Notes: generated by a model from the sequence alone, not told the origin. DNA of 64,000 nt from Tetragonia tetragonoides (GCA_038025085.1 CM076141.1:13394001-13458000), one strand, 5' to 3'; shown: positions 22,778 through 34,544, numbered from the stretch's first letter. Made by a program: numbers and translations.

Positions 22778-25316
22778 TCAACTTGAACACGAGCTCAAGC
22801 AACTACGATTCAAGTCTGTGCCGTCTTTAGCTAGGGTCACTCGATTGACAGACAGTTCAGCCTTATAGGAGTCAGAATTTAATAGTTTCCTGCTGATATT
22901 GTTGTAGATCTCCTTGGTAGCTATCTCGAAAGCCACCTTGACATTAGTAGAGTTTAAGGCCGATGTCTCTATGAAGAATAATCCTTCTGTTCAGCGAGAT
23001 TTTTACCCTCCTCCACACTCACGTTTCGGATATCTTCAAAGTCACACTTGTTGCCAACCAATATTTTTGCCACTGCTGTATCACAATGAGCTGCAAGAAC
23101 ATGTGCCGCTAAGGTTATCAAATGTATTCCATATATGAGGTCATATTTTACAATATTTTTTCGGGTGGAGCTAAACACCCTAACAGAAAATGAAATCATA
23201 AGATTGCTTCATTTCTTTTGTAATTAGAGAATAATGGCAGCACAAAAATTGAGTAGTAACAGTTGAATTGCATTCAAAGATTTGAAATTGTAATAAGGTC
23301 TAACCATCTAAGCCTAATGGTTAGGTTACAAAGTACAGTTGGATGGTAGATAACTAGAATTTTGGTTCAAATAACCAATCTCCAATGTACATTTTACTGT
23401 AGTAACTGAACATCTGGGGACCAACAAAAAGAGAGAAGATATTGGGGATTACCACGAGCAAACATATGTTTTAAGGCTAAAAAAATCGATCTCCTATGGG
23501 ACTGATTATTCTCTAAACGATTCTCAACTGTTTCACTCACAGTGAGCAGTTTTAGCCTGGGGCTAGGTTGTATTACTTGACAAGTATTCAATCATCTTCC
23601 TGGAGCTAGGTTGTATAATTTGACAAGTATTCAATCATCTTACATGCCATGCTAAATATATATATCCTTCTCTTTGATGCAGAAGCAAGCACAATGGCAA
23701 CGCTAGCAGGAATTCTTCACAGGCAGCCAAGTAATGCCGAACACCACAGGGAACAAGTCTTACCTATTCAATAATTAGGCTCTCATAGATAAGGCAAAAA
23801 AGCATGCAACTCAATTTCGATAGTTCTGACTTTTGACACAACTCACAACTCCAAGAGGACTGACTTTTTCTGGCTGATTGTCTTTTCCAGAAGCCCAGTT
23901 AAGCAAACAATCAGACTAAACATCTTCAATGTGCACGTATCCTAAAGACTTTCAAATGAGTTATTGTGAATTCTTGATGCACATTAAATTGGAGGACACA
24001 TAGACTAATGCATTTTGTTGTCCTCGTCCTCATTGGTTTAGGTTCCAAATGTATGATTGCATTTTCCCAGGTAGTTCAAGACTTCAAGTAAGGACATTGC
24101 ATGATAAGCATGTGAATAGAAGGTCTCAGATATAAGAAGGCAGAGAATAGTTGGGTTTATCAATCCATCCCTAATCACATTTGAGTTTTGACCTAATGCC
24201 TTTCTCACAATACTTGGTGATCTTAATGAAATCCTGCACTAACAGTTCATGATCTACTATTGATCAGGAATTGAGGTAGCAGATCTATTAGCTTCTCATT
24301 GTCACAGAGGAAAAGATCTTTCCGATACCGAAAGGTAATACTCATAGTGGATTTGACAAAGATCGCAAATGGCCATGAAGGTTCTGTGTCTTATCGCTTG
24401 TGTCCATCTTTTGTCGATAACATTTTGCTTTTCTGGGACTAGTTAGCAATGCTAGATGCAACTTATTCAAAATATGCAAGTAAAATCAATTAATATTCCC
24501 ACCCAATCTTGGTACAAAAATTACAGCAAACATATTTGCAAATCACAAGGACTTGTCACATTCCTCAATTTCCACAGAATTCCACAATGTACCAATAATC
24601 ACATCATGCTGAAAACTACCTGATATCAGCTCTTCCCAAGCATGAATAATTCCTGAAGTTCTAAACTTCTAACCATTCAGAACCACCAAAACCAGCAACC
24701 AAACCATCTTGCATCCTTGTTAAACCCACATTATTCACTAACAACATTGAACCAAGTAAATTCCAAAATCCCAACTTCCAATTATAGCAATTACCAAAAT
24801 CAACCCTAAAACAGTTAATAAACTAACAACAAAGCTTCAACTTGGAGAACATAGCAAAATTGAATCTTTTTCTAGCAACCCCAAAAGATGTTAAACAAAA
24901 CCCATTTCAGAACACAACTAAAAAGCATCAAACCAAGCACAAAACACAAAATCAAGCAAGTAATTGAAGTGAAGAAAATGCTTACTATTGAGCTCTTCAA
25001 GCCAACGACCTACACTATCAAAAGTGGTACGGCGAGTGATATCATAGACAATAAGGGCACCCACAGCACCTCTATAATAAGCAGAAGTAACAGCCCTAAA
25101 TCTCTCTTGACCAGCAGTATCCCAGATCTGAGCTTTAATTTCCTTGCCATGAATGTCAACACAAACTGTCTGAAATTCAACCCCAATTGTGGCTTTTGTG
25201 TGCAGGTCAAATTCATTTCTTGCATATCTTGAAAGCAAATTTGACTTGCCTACAGCTGAGTCCCCTATCACCACTATTTTGAACAGGTATTCTTCTCCTG
25301 TTTCTTCTTCACCCAT
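22778..25316 (-). pseudogene. RABA5B: RABA5-type Rab GTPase with one-base frameshift in exon 2
   Basis: Exon 1 (25316-24986) encodes [20 protein letters not shown] with P-loop GDSAVGKS, switch/effector [25 protein letters not shown] and YDITRRTTF. Exon 2 (23090-22778) encodes GNKCD, then ETSA, NISRKLLNSDSY and a Cys-containing tail. The 1895-bp intron has GT-AG borders and joins LN to THCDT correctly. The order and wording of motifs are those of the RABA5 group (vesicle traffic from the trans-Golgi and endosomes); RABA5b is favoured by synteny. After GKNLAEQK the frame shifts, causing a stop at 22969-22971; the base count near 22981-22985 is one short of the family pattern, and the rest of exon 2 reads cleanly in the next frame. 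Either a sequencing/assembly error or a recent null allele. A normal protein would be about 214 aa. Confidence 0.85.
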
Positions 25317-25501
25317 TTTTCTTTTCAGCTCAAATGAGATACAGAGAGATAAAGAGAGAGAATGAGAGAGAGATGGTGAGAAAAGGGTTTTGCTTAGCAG
25401 TGAGGAAAAGGGAAGAGAGAGGGAGTCTTGGTGGTGGTTGCAGAGCACACTGCGTGATTGGCGGGTGGTGGTAGTGAAAGGCCAAGGATTTTTTATTGGG
25501 A
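25317..25501 (-). promoter_or_regulatory. 5' UTR/proximal promoter of the Rab gene
   Basis: 185 bp between the start codon and the Helitron-like end. It contains a CT-rich leader (GA repeats on the plus strand, 25340-25376). No TATA box was seen. Confidence 0.45.
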
Positions 25502-27430
25502 CTATTGTACATGTCCGTGCGATGCAAGTAATGTTTCAACTCGTTTTAATTTTTTTTTTTAAATTTACTGTGTGCTGTTGAGTAATGAGTTATCTTGTTT
25601 CTAATTTTGGTGTAATTTTTTTTTTGTGCTAATTTTGTGATTAAGTGGTAAATAAAATTGAAATAACATCAAAGCGAGATTTGAAGAGGTTCATCCGCAG
25701 ATTGAATCTTAATTTGTTTAGGAAAAATATTAAAATGTTGGGGGGAAGGATGACCTCAAGTCATCGTAATAGTCATTCACTGGCCGTATATTAGGACCAA
25801 GTCTTTAGGAAACGATTATTAGCCTTTCATTAACAAACTTGGGAATACTCTGTTATAACGTTCTTCCACCAAATATTATCATAGTAGACATGGATTGAAA
25901 ATTCGAAATGAACTAAGTACATAAATTTTTTATTGAAACAAAACTTGGGTGGCCCATGTCAATTATCTCATGTCCTATGTCCCAAGTTTGATGTCCATGG
26001 GTGAAATCAGAGTTCAGGGACTGGTGTGAGCGTCCCAAGCACCAGAGGTCCTCTAGAGTGACGATAAATCCTCGTGAGAAGTTTAAACGAAAATCCGACC
26101 CCGCGAAGCAGAAAATCAAAGGCTATATAATCCACTTTTTGGGCTTTCGGGAGGCCACGGAGCGAAGTTGGATATTTTCGCATCACATTGCACAGGACAC
26201 TTTTAGGGTACCTAAGAGGCCTCCGGGGTCTGTTATTGGGTCCTTGATAGGCTTGTAAGGACGTTTTTACACGACACCAATATAAGGGTCGGAACACCAA
26301 ACGGAAGGGTGACATCGAAGTTCGGGGATCCGGATGACCCTCTCGTAGCACCGAGGGTCCTCTAGGGTCATGATAAAAATCCCAGAGAAGTTTGGGCAAA
26401 AATGACACCCGGGCCCCCGGAAGCTGAAAACGAAGGCTATTAATCCGCGTTTTTTGGGCTTCCGGGAGGCCCCGAACAAAGGTGGATATTTTCGCACCAT
26501 ATCGCACGGAACACCCTGGGGGACATGGGAGGCACTCGGGGTTGTTTATCCGATCCCTAATAGGCTTAGAAGAGCGTCTTACAGGACACTGATGTAAGAG
26601 TTGGAACACTAAAGGCATGAGTGCGTGATATGACTGATCTCAAAGTTCGGGGATCTGGATGACCCTCCCGGGGCAGCGAGGGTGCTTTAGGGTCACTATA
26701 GACCCCCGAAAATGTTTGGGTCAAAAATGACACCCGGGTCCTGAGAAGCCGAAAACGAAGGTTATAATCCACGTTTTATGGGCTTACACGAGGCCCCGAA
26801 ACGAAGGTGTATATTTTCGCACAACATCGCACAGAACACCCATAGGGGACATGAGAGGCGTTTGGGGTCGCTTATCCAATCCCTGATAGGTTTGGAAGGG
26901 CGTTTTGCGGGACAATGATGTAAGAGTCGGAACACCAAAGGCAAGAGTGATGCCGAACTTCGGGGATCCGGATTACCTTCATGGGGCAGCGAGGGTCCTC
27001 TAGGGTTATGGTAGACCCCCCCGGAGAAGTTTGAGCAAAAATGACACCCGAGCCCCGGGAAGTCGAAAATAAAGGCTATAATCCACGTTTTTTGAGCTTT
27101 CGGGAGGTTCCAGAACGAAGGTGTATATTTTCGCACTACATTGCACAGGGCACTCCTAGGGGACATGGGAGGCACTCAGGGTAAGTTATCAGGTCCTTGG
27201 TAAGCTTGAAGGGCCTCTTACTGGACATTGGAGGCTAAATCCACAGTTTTTGGGTACCGAGCATGGCTCCCTGCCACCCCGTACCACCAAACCTACCCCT
27301 AAACCCTCTCTAATATGATATTGAGGTCTCATAATTTTTTACGTACATTTTTTTTGAAGGGATTTCTTATTTTTTTCTATTTTTCAGCGTATCTTTTTAA
27401 TTAGAAATTATATTAAATGACTACAATATG
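25502..27430 (-). mobile_element. Helitron-like element copy A, with about 4 internal 311-bp repeats
   Basis: Shares both flanks and the internal repeat with copy B at 51090-57529, in opposite orientation. The 3' end (left side) reads on the minus strand TTGCATCGCACGGACATG and then ATAG next to a T, resembling plant Helitron 3' ends (a GCATCGCACGG hairpin, then CTAG). The internal array spans about 25990-27240. There are no terminal inverted repeats or target duplications. The 5' end is uncertain; homology to copy B fades near 27430. Open frames across the array are by-products of the repeat and not genes. Confidence 0.65.
25990..27240 (-). repeat. 311-bp tandem array, about 4 units, inside copy A
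   Basis: Units repeat about every 310-325 bp; anchors such as TCGGAACACCAAA recur near 26290, 26600 and 26930. The unit is GC-richer than the flanks. Confidence 0.85.
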
Positions 27431-27719
27431 TGAACAATAAAAATCCTACTTATGACTTCTTACCTTGTTCGAAACATGATCTTAATTCTTAACATAATGC
27501 AATTCTATACACGATTAAAACTAAATTAGATAAGTATTATGAAAATTATTTGAAATAATATGCTATCAAATTGTGAGTGCTAGCTAGATGTTTCTTTCAA
27601 GGACTTGTCCGTAAACTGCCATTTCATGCCAGCCTCAGACGGTCAGCGATGCATGTTTTTTATACTACATATTGATTTTTACAATTTACAAATGTTCTTT
27701 ATTCCATATTTTCCTTCAT

Positions 27720-27896
27720 GACAGTAAGGCAGCAGATCGATATTCTTTGGATCCACAATTCTTTGTTTCAAGAGACTATTTCAATTGTCCTGCATGTGAT
27801 GGTAGATTGGATCTGGTATCCTTAGACTCTAAGCTGTCTCCTCACCCAAGGACAGGGCTCATGCAACGCCGTGATCATATTGTTAATGACTTGTGT
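27720..27896 (+). pseudogene. exon-like fragment with a CPAC zinc-knuckle-like motif
   Basis: An open stretch starts after a splice-acceptor-like TTCCTTCATGACAG and encodes KAADRYSLDPQFFVSRDYFN then CPACDGRLDL. It is interrupted at about 27896 by GGGTCGGG-rich sequence. It looks like a captured or stranded exon of a host gene; the source was not identified. Confidence 0.4.
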
Positions 27897-28046
27897 TTAG
27901 AGTTGGGCAACTCGGCGGGTCGGGATAAATCGACCCATTTAATAAATGGGTCGGGTCGAGTCGAGACAAACATGTTTGTGGGCGGAGCGGGTCGGTCATA
28001 GGTCGGACCGGCCATTTTGGCCCATTTAAATGGGGCGGGTAGGGTC
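27897..28046. mobile_element. fragment with GGGTCGGG subterminal repeats, hAT-MITE-like
   Basis: Begins TAGAGTTGGGCAACTCGGCG and has repeated CGGGTCGGG words. The start resembles plant hAT-type MITE ends, but no matching right end or target duplication could be found. Confidence 0.35.
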
Positions 28047-28569
28047 ACACACAACTTGGTTGTTCTCCTCTTTCCTTATCTTTCTCTCTCTTTATTTTGG
28101 TAATCATAATATAGTCATGTTTAATGATTTGGAAATACAAATAATACTCCTAGGTCATTAGAGAGTGCATAAAATAAACTTAATGCTTTTTTGGTTTAAA
28201 AGGAGGCATATATATGTTGATGGAGTGGACATCGAATATAGAGTTCAACATTACCAATGATATATGAGTTACACTCTTACTGATCAGAATATGTGAAATT
28301 TACAACATGATTTTCTTTTCCCTCTTTCCCGAATTGCGAAGACTGAAGATATATGAATTCACGACCATGATGCCTAAGATGCCAATAGATCAAAAGAAGG
28401 CACATCATTAGCGCTTAGTTCTACAACGAGTACATCAATAAACCAAGTTTTGAATATAGTAACCTCTTTAGGTCATGAATTCCGATTGGGCCAAGTTTCT
28501 TTTGACAATGGACGAGGAAATTTTAATTCATAGAATTCGAAAATAAAATGTATCTTCAATAGTAATTAA
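28047..28569. other. AT-rich spacer, nothing recognised
   Basis: No coding, RNA or transposon signal was seen in this stretch. Confidence 0.4.
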
Positions 28570-30232
28570 TATAATGGATTTCCTATGATTAGTTGGGAAA
28601 AAAATTGTCGGCCTAAGTATGAAGGTGGTCTAGATTTATGGCAAGCTAGAGAACTTAGCCAAGCCTTTATTACTAAGTTTGGATGGAAATTATATTACTA
28701 ACCCAATCAGATAACATCTGGGTTAAGGCCGTCACTAGTAAATACCTTCAATATGTAGATTTTTTCAATTGTCAGTCTAAAAATACAGATTCTTGAATGT
28801 GGAAGAAAATTTTAGCCCACCGTTTACTACTTCGTAAAGGTTTCCGATGGAAAGTTGGAACTGGTCAACAAATTAGTTTCTGGTTTGATAATTGGTGTTT
28901 GGACCAAAGTATAGTTGAATATCTACATTTACCGGTGTCACAAATTAGGCAACCTGAGTTACGTGTTTCAGACTGCATCACATATAATAAAATTTGGGAC
29001 ATAGATAAGTTAAATCAGTTAATTCCTGTAAAGCTTGTCCAAATTATCCGAGCCCTTCCGATCCTTAGTCACAATATTCCTGATAGCTATGTGTGGGGAA
29101 TATCTAGCAAAGGTCAATTATCGACTAAATCTGCAACTCGCTTAGCACATGATCTTAGATGCGGTAAAAAGAGCAGCTGGCCATACAAATGGCTGTGGAA
29201 AATAGATATTCCACCTAAGTTACAACTTTTCCTCTGGCGACTTTTTCACAAGAGCTTAGCACTTAGACGAACGTTTAGGGAGCGAGGTATGGCAATTGAC
29301 CCTGTTTGTCCTCTATGCCACCAGAATGAGGAAACAGAGTCGCATTTGTTTTGCAGCTGCTCTGTGACTACTAAGGTTTGGGAAATGTTAGTCAGTAGAC
29401 ATATGATTTCTTGCATGACACAGGATGATATCATTAATTTTTTTTTACAGGAGGCTTATATCCACGAACGCAAGGAGGAGCTGTCGGTAATTTGTTATAC
29501 TCTATGGAGTATCTGGAAAGGAAGAAACTCAGTGATTTTTCGAAATCAAGATTTTGATGTCAATCGGCCTTTTTTCTCAGCCCACCGAGCTGATGAGCAA
29601 GAATGGAAGATTCGTTAATAGCTAGACGCCCAATTCCACACAAGTACGGATAAGTGCCAACCTCAAAAGAAATACCACACTCATTTAATCAGGTGGATTG
29701 CTCCACAAGATGGGTTTGTTAAGATTAATTTTGATGGCTCAGTTTTCGATTCTTCAGCTGCAGTTGGGTTTATACTTCGTGATTCAAGTGGTCTACCCAT
29801 TATGCCCAAGCGGAAAAATTAGGGACTACCTCAGTATTGATTGCCGAAGCTACTGCAATGTGGAACGGTATCCAGGAAGCAGTGTTGCGTGGATATAGAC
29901 GCATTCAACTTGAAGGTAATAATCTAGCTGTCATCAACGCTTTAATTGGAAAATGGGATACACTCTGGCAGATACAAAACCTTTTGTATGATGTTTAGTT
30001 TTTTATTCAACATTGTGATGAAGTTCGAGTCCAGCATATTTACAGAGAGGCAAACCAGGTAACGGATTGGTTATCAAAGGAAGGACAACATGGAACATAT
30101 TCATTTGATGTATCTTGTATACCTAAATTATTAGCACAAATTTTATATCAATACCAAATTGGTGTAACCCTCGCGAGAAGGGTTGCCCAATTTTAGCAAT
30201 GCTTACTTAATGAAAAAAAATAAATATATATA
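28570..30232 (+). mobile_element. 5'-truncated L1-type LINE (zf-RVT and RNase H)
   Basis: Starts with degraded RT C-terminal sequence (GGLDLWQARELSQAF). An open zf-RVT region follows (28797-29618: WKVGTGQQISFWFDNWCL, VCPLCHQNEETESHLFCSCS), then a frame-broken RNase H (VKINFDGSVF) from about 29700 to 30180. It ends with a 3' UTR and a short A tail near 30210-30232. A different subfamily from the minus-strand LINE at 2590-7830, by sequence. Confidence 0.8.
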
Positions 30233-30874
30233 TAATGGTTAGAACAAGCTAAGGTAGGAAGAGTGGAAACCTAAGATTTCACTTACTAGTACTTTTGATT
30301 AAAACTCAATATTGAATTGTTATTATACTGTATATACTTCTATGGCCGCAACTTTTTTTTTTTGACCTTCTAGATCAGTCGACTAATGCTTCCGAAGACT
30401 TGGCAACTTCACAGAGAAATGTCGAGCTTTTTCTTCTGCTTTTGCTTTGTCATGTTTTGATGTAATAGAACAATATTATTAGTCAACTGCCTTGTTTGGC
30501 ACTTTGGCTCAAGTTGCTTTTATTGGCCAGTTCGTATATTCTTTATACGTTATTCTCTAGGCACTATTTACTCAGTCGACAATTACCAAATTTGCATCTC
30601 TGTGGACTGCATTTATATCCATTATCAAAATTTCATCATTTCTCTCTTAATAATCAATCATAAGAAAGTTTGTTTCTTGGACCAGTTCTTATCTCTTACA
30701 AACAACACCTCAAAAAAATAAAAAATAAAAAAAAATCTAAAGTCAACAAAATCTGCAGCAAATAACCCCACATTACGTGACTTGCCCATCACCAGAACTA
30801 GTACTTAAACCACACCAAGTTTTGCAACAAAACATAGCCAAACACAAAACAGTAGCTAAAACAAATACTATCTC
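30233..30874. other. upstream region of the first CRRSP gene
   Basis: AT-rich. No TATA box as clear as those of the other two CRRSP genes was seen. Confidence 0.4.
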
Positions 30875-31654
30875 ATGGCCTCATTACATAAAATACTTGT
30901 TTTACTCTTCTTAGTCACATGCTGTTTAGCAGATGATCCTTCAGCATATTACTGCAACCCAAAGACCACTATAAGCAGCAAAAGCCCTGTGTCAGCTAAC
31001 ATAAATAACTTGTTAGCTGATTTAGTACAGAAATTCGAACGTGGGGCTCGGTACATCAAGGCCTCCTATGGCAAAGATGTGTCCCAGGTCTATGGTCTGG
31101 CCCAATGCCGGGGTGATGTGGAACCCAAGGACTGCATGAGCTGCATCCAAGATGCGGCCCAACACGCCCAAAAACTCTGCCCCAACCAGGCTGATGCCCG
31201 GGTTTGGTATGATCACTGTTTCCTAAGGTACAGCCAAGACAAGTTCTTTGGCAATGTAGATACTTCATATGGTGTGTTATTTGCCAATGTTCAGAATGTT
31301 ATAGACCCTGATTCTTTCAACAAGGAGCTAGGTAAATTGTTCGATAAGATCGATTCTGTAGCTGTTAAGCCTTCGAGTGAGGGGCTTGGGAAAGACAGTA
31401 AGAAACTGTCAGATTTCGATACATTGTATGGGCTTGTTCAGTGCACAAGGGACTTGTCTCCTTTGTCATGTGCTCAGTGCTTGGCTATTGCCATTCAGAA
31501 CTTTGAAGGCTTTTGCAGTGATAAAAAGGGATGCAGGGTGCTGTATAGCAGTTGCTATGTCAGATATGAACTCTACCCATTTTACTTCCCTTTAGACGAC
31601 TCGTCTAAAAAGAGCAAGGGTGATACTCTTGCCAAATCTATTATCCATCACTAA
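30875..31654 (+). CDS. secreted cysteine-rich repeat protein, double DUF26 (CRRSP 1)
   Basis: Single-exon, 259 aa. The signal peptide MASLHKILVLLFLVTCCLA is followed by two Gnk2/DUF26 domains, each with the C-X8-C-X2-C signature (CRGDVEPKDCMSC and CTRDLSPLSCAQC). There is no kinase domain or membrane segment, so this is a secreted CRRSP and not a receptor kinase. Family members act in the apoplast; some (ginkbilobin-like) bind mannose and are antifungal, but no activity can be assigned here. It is one of three paralogues within 11 kb. A copia element lies 155 bp downstream of its stop codon. Confidence 0.92.
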   Translation: MASLHKILVLLFLVTCCLADDPSAYYCNPKTTISSKSPVSANINNLLADLVQKFERGARYIKASYGKDVSQVYGLAQCRGDVEPKDCMSCIQDAAQHAQKLCPNQADARVWYDHCFLRYSQDKFFGNVDTSYGVLFANVQNVIDPDSFNKELGKLFDKIDSVAVKPSSEGLGKDSKKLSDFDTLYGLVQCTRDLSPLSCAQCLAIAIQNFEGFCSDKKGCRVLYSSCYVRYELYPFYFPLDDSSKKSKGDTLAKSIIHH

Positions 31655-31809
31655 TGTTGTACCAAGTCTAATCTGGTAAATGGTCTCATGAACAAAACAA
31701 TAATAAGCTAGGCTATGGGATTGTGTTGGTTTGTCTGTTTCAAGTATCAGAAGATTTTCTGACATTGTAGTGTGCTATTCTGTGAACACTGTCTGAATAA
31801 TGTTATTAC

Positions 31810-32460
31810 TGTTGGGGAAAACTACGGTATTTACCCACAATCACAACAACAGATAATCGGAAAAATAAAGTGCAAGAACCCAAAAAAACAACACAAACAA
31901 TTTTACGTGGAAAACCCCTCTCAATTAGGGGAAAAACCACGGTGCGGATCTCCACGCACTAAACAATAATCCACTATAATAATCAAGAGTACAATCGGCA
32001 ACAATCACAAGATCAAACAACAAGTAGACAATCTATCTTTGGTACTAGTACAAATTGACAAACCCTAACTCAATTTGGTACTCCCACAAACCCAAAGATA
32101 TACCCACAAATACCTGTCGATGACCGATCCGAACACTCTGATTATCTTCACCCGAACAAACCGAATCAACCGTAAACTGGAACAAACCTCTTTGAAGAAA
32201 TACTCAATTTCTCTCACTCTTTGTTTGTCTCTCTCACTGGCTCTCCTTGTTCTTTTGTTCGGCTGTGCTCTGACGGCAATCTATTTCAATCTAGGCTTTT
32301 TATTCTTGCCTAACTTCTGCCGTTCTTTTTCCTTTCTTTTTCTGTTTTTGTTTTTCTTCTTTTTTTTTCTTTCTTTTTCTTTTGTTTTATTTTATTTCTT
32401 TACAAAACTAAAATAAAACACAACTAAATATTATTTGGTATTTGGGGCGTTACCTCAACA
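31810..32460 (-). repeat. 3' LTR of the copia element
   Basis: 651 bp, same length as the partner LTR. It contains a long pyrimidine tract near its right end (32329-32402). Confidence 0.93.
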
Positions 32461-33804
32461 AATCCTCCCTCGACCCAAATCACCAAATACTTCCACCTTG
32501 TCCGAGAAACGGACCTTTTTCTTCACGGTCTTGCTCCTCCCTATGCAATGACCCTCAACATAACACAAGTTGTTCTCCGCCTTCTTTCCTTGCACAATCA
32601 AAGTAGCACCACGATATACCTTGCACCACCTTCCCGTACCAATATATCTACACCCTTGCGATGTCAACTCACCCAACGAAATCACGTTAACACGAGCATC
32701 GGGTACATATCTCACATTGTGGAAGGTTCTAGTCACACCACCATGGAGCTCAATGCGGATGCTTCCCATCCCTTTGGCCTTCAACTTACCACTCCCCATG
32801 TTAATGTCACCATACTCACCATCTTGGCACAAAGTATCAAACATAGCATGGTCTCTACAAATGTGAACCGAAGCACCGGAGTCCAACACCCAACTCTCTT
32901 GGCTTTCCTTCCCCTCATTGTTACTAGCCAAGAACAACTCCTTATTACCATCACAAGACATAATTACATTAGAGGAACCGCTATCATCATCAATTTTGGT
33001 CTTACCCATCTTCTCTTGCAGCTGCTTGAAACTCTTCAAATCATCTCTCATCTTTGGGCAACGACTTTGAATATGACCCTTCTCACCACAATAGTAACAC
33101 TCCACGTTACTAAAGTCTCTCGCGCGCGACTTCGACCTACTTCTCGGGCCACCACCTCTTCTCTCATGATTCCTCCCTCTTTCGGACACCTCCGCAGCTA
33201 GTACTCTATCTCCTCCATCACTAGGAGATACACCATCAACCTGCAACATCATCCGATCATTTTCTCTCAACACTGTCATTGCTTCATCTAGTGTAATCTC
33301 TGTCCTCCCTACAAGTAATGTCTGCACAATTGGCCTGTAGGACTTAGGTAGTGAAGCCAACAATAACAATGCCTCCTCTTGATCAGAGATCTTCTCATCT
33401 GCATTTCTCAACTGACATACTAGCTGGTTAAAGTTATTAATGTGGTCCTGCAACACTGTACCTTGCTCCATCTTTAGCTGGTACAACTCATATCTCAAAC
33501 AAAGCTTGTTAGTCAGTGACTTTGATGCATATACACTCTGGAGCTTATCCAACAACTTCTTTGGATCTGTCTCAGTCAAGTAATTATACTTGATCTCCGG
33601 AGCCATAGCTAATCTAATAGTACTGACAGCTTTCTTCTTCTTCGATGTCCATTGGGCATCGGTCACCCCACTAGGCTTTGTCTCATCTAAAGCCTCATCT
33701 AAATTTTGTTGAACCAACAAATCCTCAACCGTACTCTTCCACACAGTAAAATTAATTTTACCATCAAACAAAGGGATTTCAAATTTGGGCACACTACCAG
33801 ACAT
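32455..33804 (-). CDS. copia gag-protease protein (TR-GAG type element)
   Basis: 449 aa from the first ATG after the primer site (MSGSVPKFEIPLFDG). The retro-gag (UBN2) region spans about residues 1-200, the CCHC knuckle CYYCGEKGHIQSRCP lies near residue 245, an aspartic-protease-like motif VLDSGASVHICRDH near residue 320, and a gag-pre-integrase-like C-terminus follows. The stop codon is 6 bases inside the 3' LTR. The frame is fully open, which fits recent insertion. No integrase or RT follows, unlike a full copia polyprotein. Confidence 0.88.
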   Translation of the reverse strand: MSGSVPKFEIPLFDGKINFTVWKSTVEDLLVQQNLDEALDETKPSGVTDAQWTSKKKKAVSTIRLAMAPEIKYNYLTETDPKKLLDKLQSVYASKSLTNKLCLRYELYQLKMEQGTVLQDHINNFNQLVCQLRNADEKISDQEEALLLLASLPKSYRPIVQTLLVGRTEITLDEAMTVLRENDRMMLQVDGVSPSDGGDRVLAAEVSERGRNHERRGGGPRSRSKSRARDFSNVECYYCGEKGHIQSRCPKMRDDLKSFKQLQEKMGKTKIDDDSGSSNVIMSCDGNKELFLASNNEGKESQESWVLDSGASVHICRDHAMFDTLCQDGEYGDINMGSGKLKAKGMGSIRIELHGGVTRTFHNVRYVPDARVNVISLGELTSQGCRYIGTGRWCKVYRGATLIVQGKKAENNLCYVEGHCIGRSKTVKKKVRFSDKVEVFGDLGRGRIC

Positions 33805-33888
33805 GTTACTTGCACAAAATAATTCCTCCTTCAACAAATACAGTAATTTTCCCACCACCGATCCTACAACCAAAAGCTCTGATACCAC

Positions 33889-34539
33889 TGTTGGGGAAAA
33901 CTACGGTATTTACCCACAATCACAACAACAGATAATCGGAAAAATAAAGTGCAAGAACCCAAAAAAACAACACAAACAATTTTACGTGGAAAACCCCTCT
34001 CAATTAGGGGAAAAACCACGGTGCGGATCTCCACGCACTAAACAATAATCCACTATAATAATCAAGAGTACAATCGGCAACAATCACAAGATCAAACAAC
34101 AAGTAGACAATCTATCTTTGGTACTAGTACAAATTGACAAACCCTAACTCAATTTGGTACTCCCACAAACCCAAAGATATACCCACAAATACCTGTCGAT
34201 GACCGATCCGAACACTCTGATTATCTTCACCCGAACAAACCGAATCAACCGTAAACTGGAACAAACCTCTTTGAAGAAATACTCAATTTCTCTCACTCTT
34301 TGTTTGTCTCTCTCACTGGCTCTCCTTGTTCTTTTGTTCGGCTGTGCTCTGACGGCAATCTATTTCAATCTAGGCTTTTTATTCTTGCCTAACTTCTGCC
34401 GTTCTTTTTCCTTTCTTTTTCTGTTTTTGTTTTTCTTCTTTTTTTTTCTTTCTTTTTCTTTTGTTTTATTTTATTTCTTTACAAAACTAAAATAAAACAC
34501 AACTAAATATTATTTGGTATTTGGGGCGTTACCTCAACA
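33889..34539 (-). repeat. 5' LTR of the copia element
   Basis: 651 bp, bounded by TG...CA and next to the primer binding site at 33876-33887. Confidence 0.93.
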
Positions 34540-34544
34540 ATTAC

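Larger units (their letters stand above)
31810..34539 (-). mobile_element. gag-only copia LTR retrotransposon, very young
   Basis: Two 651-bp LTRs (31810-32460 and 33889-34539) begin TGTTGGGG and end CTCAACA on the plus strand, and show no difference by eye. A 5-bp target duplication ATTAC lies at 31805-31809 and 34540-34544. On the minus strand the primer binding site TGGTATCAGAGC (33876-33887) follows the 5' LTR, matching initiator tRNA-Met, and a purine-rich tract (GAGGGAGGATT, about 32461-32471) precedes the 3' LTR. The 1.4-kb interior carries only gag-protease and no integrase, RT or RNase H, so it must depend on a partner element. Confidence 0.93.

Noticed and set aside
26007..27175. 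Open frames of up to 203 codons
   Set aside because: Same tandem repeat as in copy B, in inverted orientation.
32548..33201. 217-codon plus-strand frame
   Set aside because: Shadow of the copia gag-protease frame on the opposite strand.
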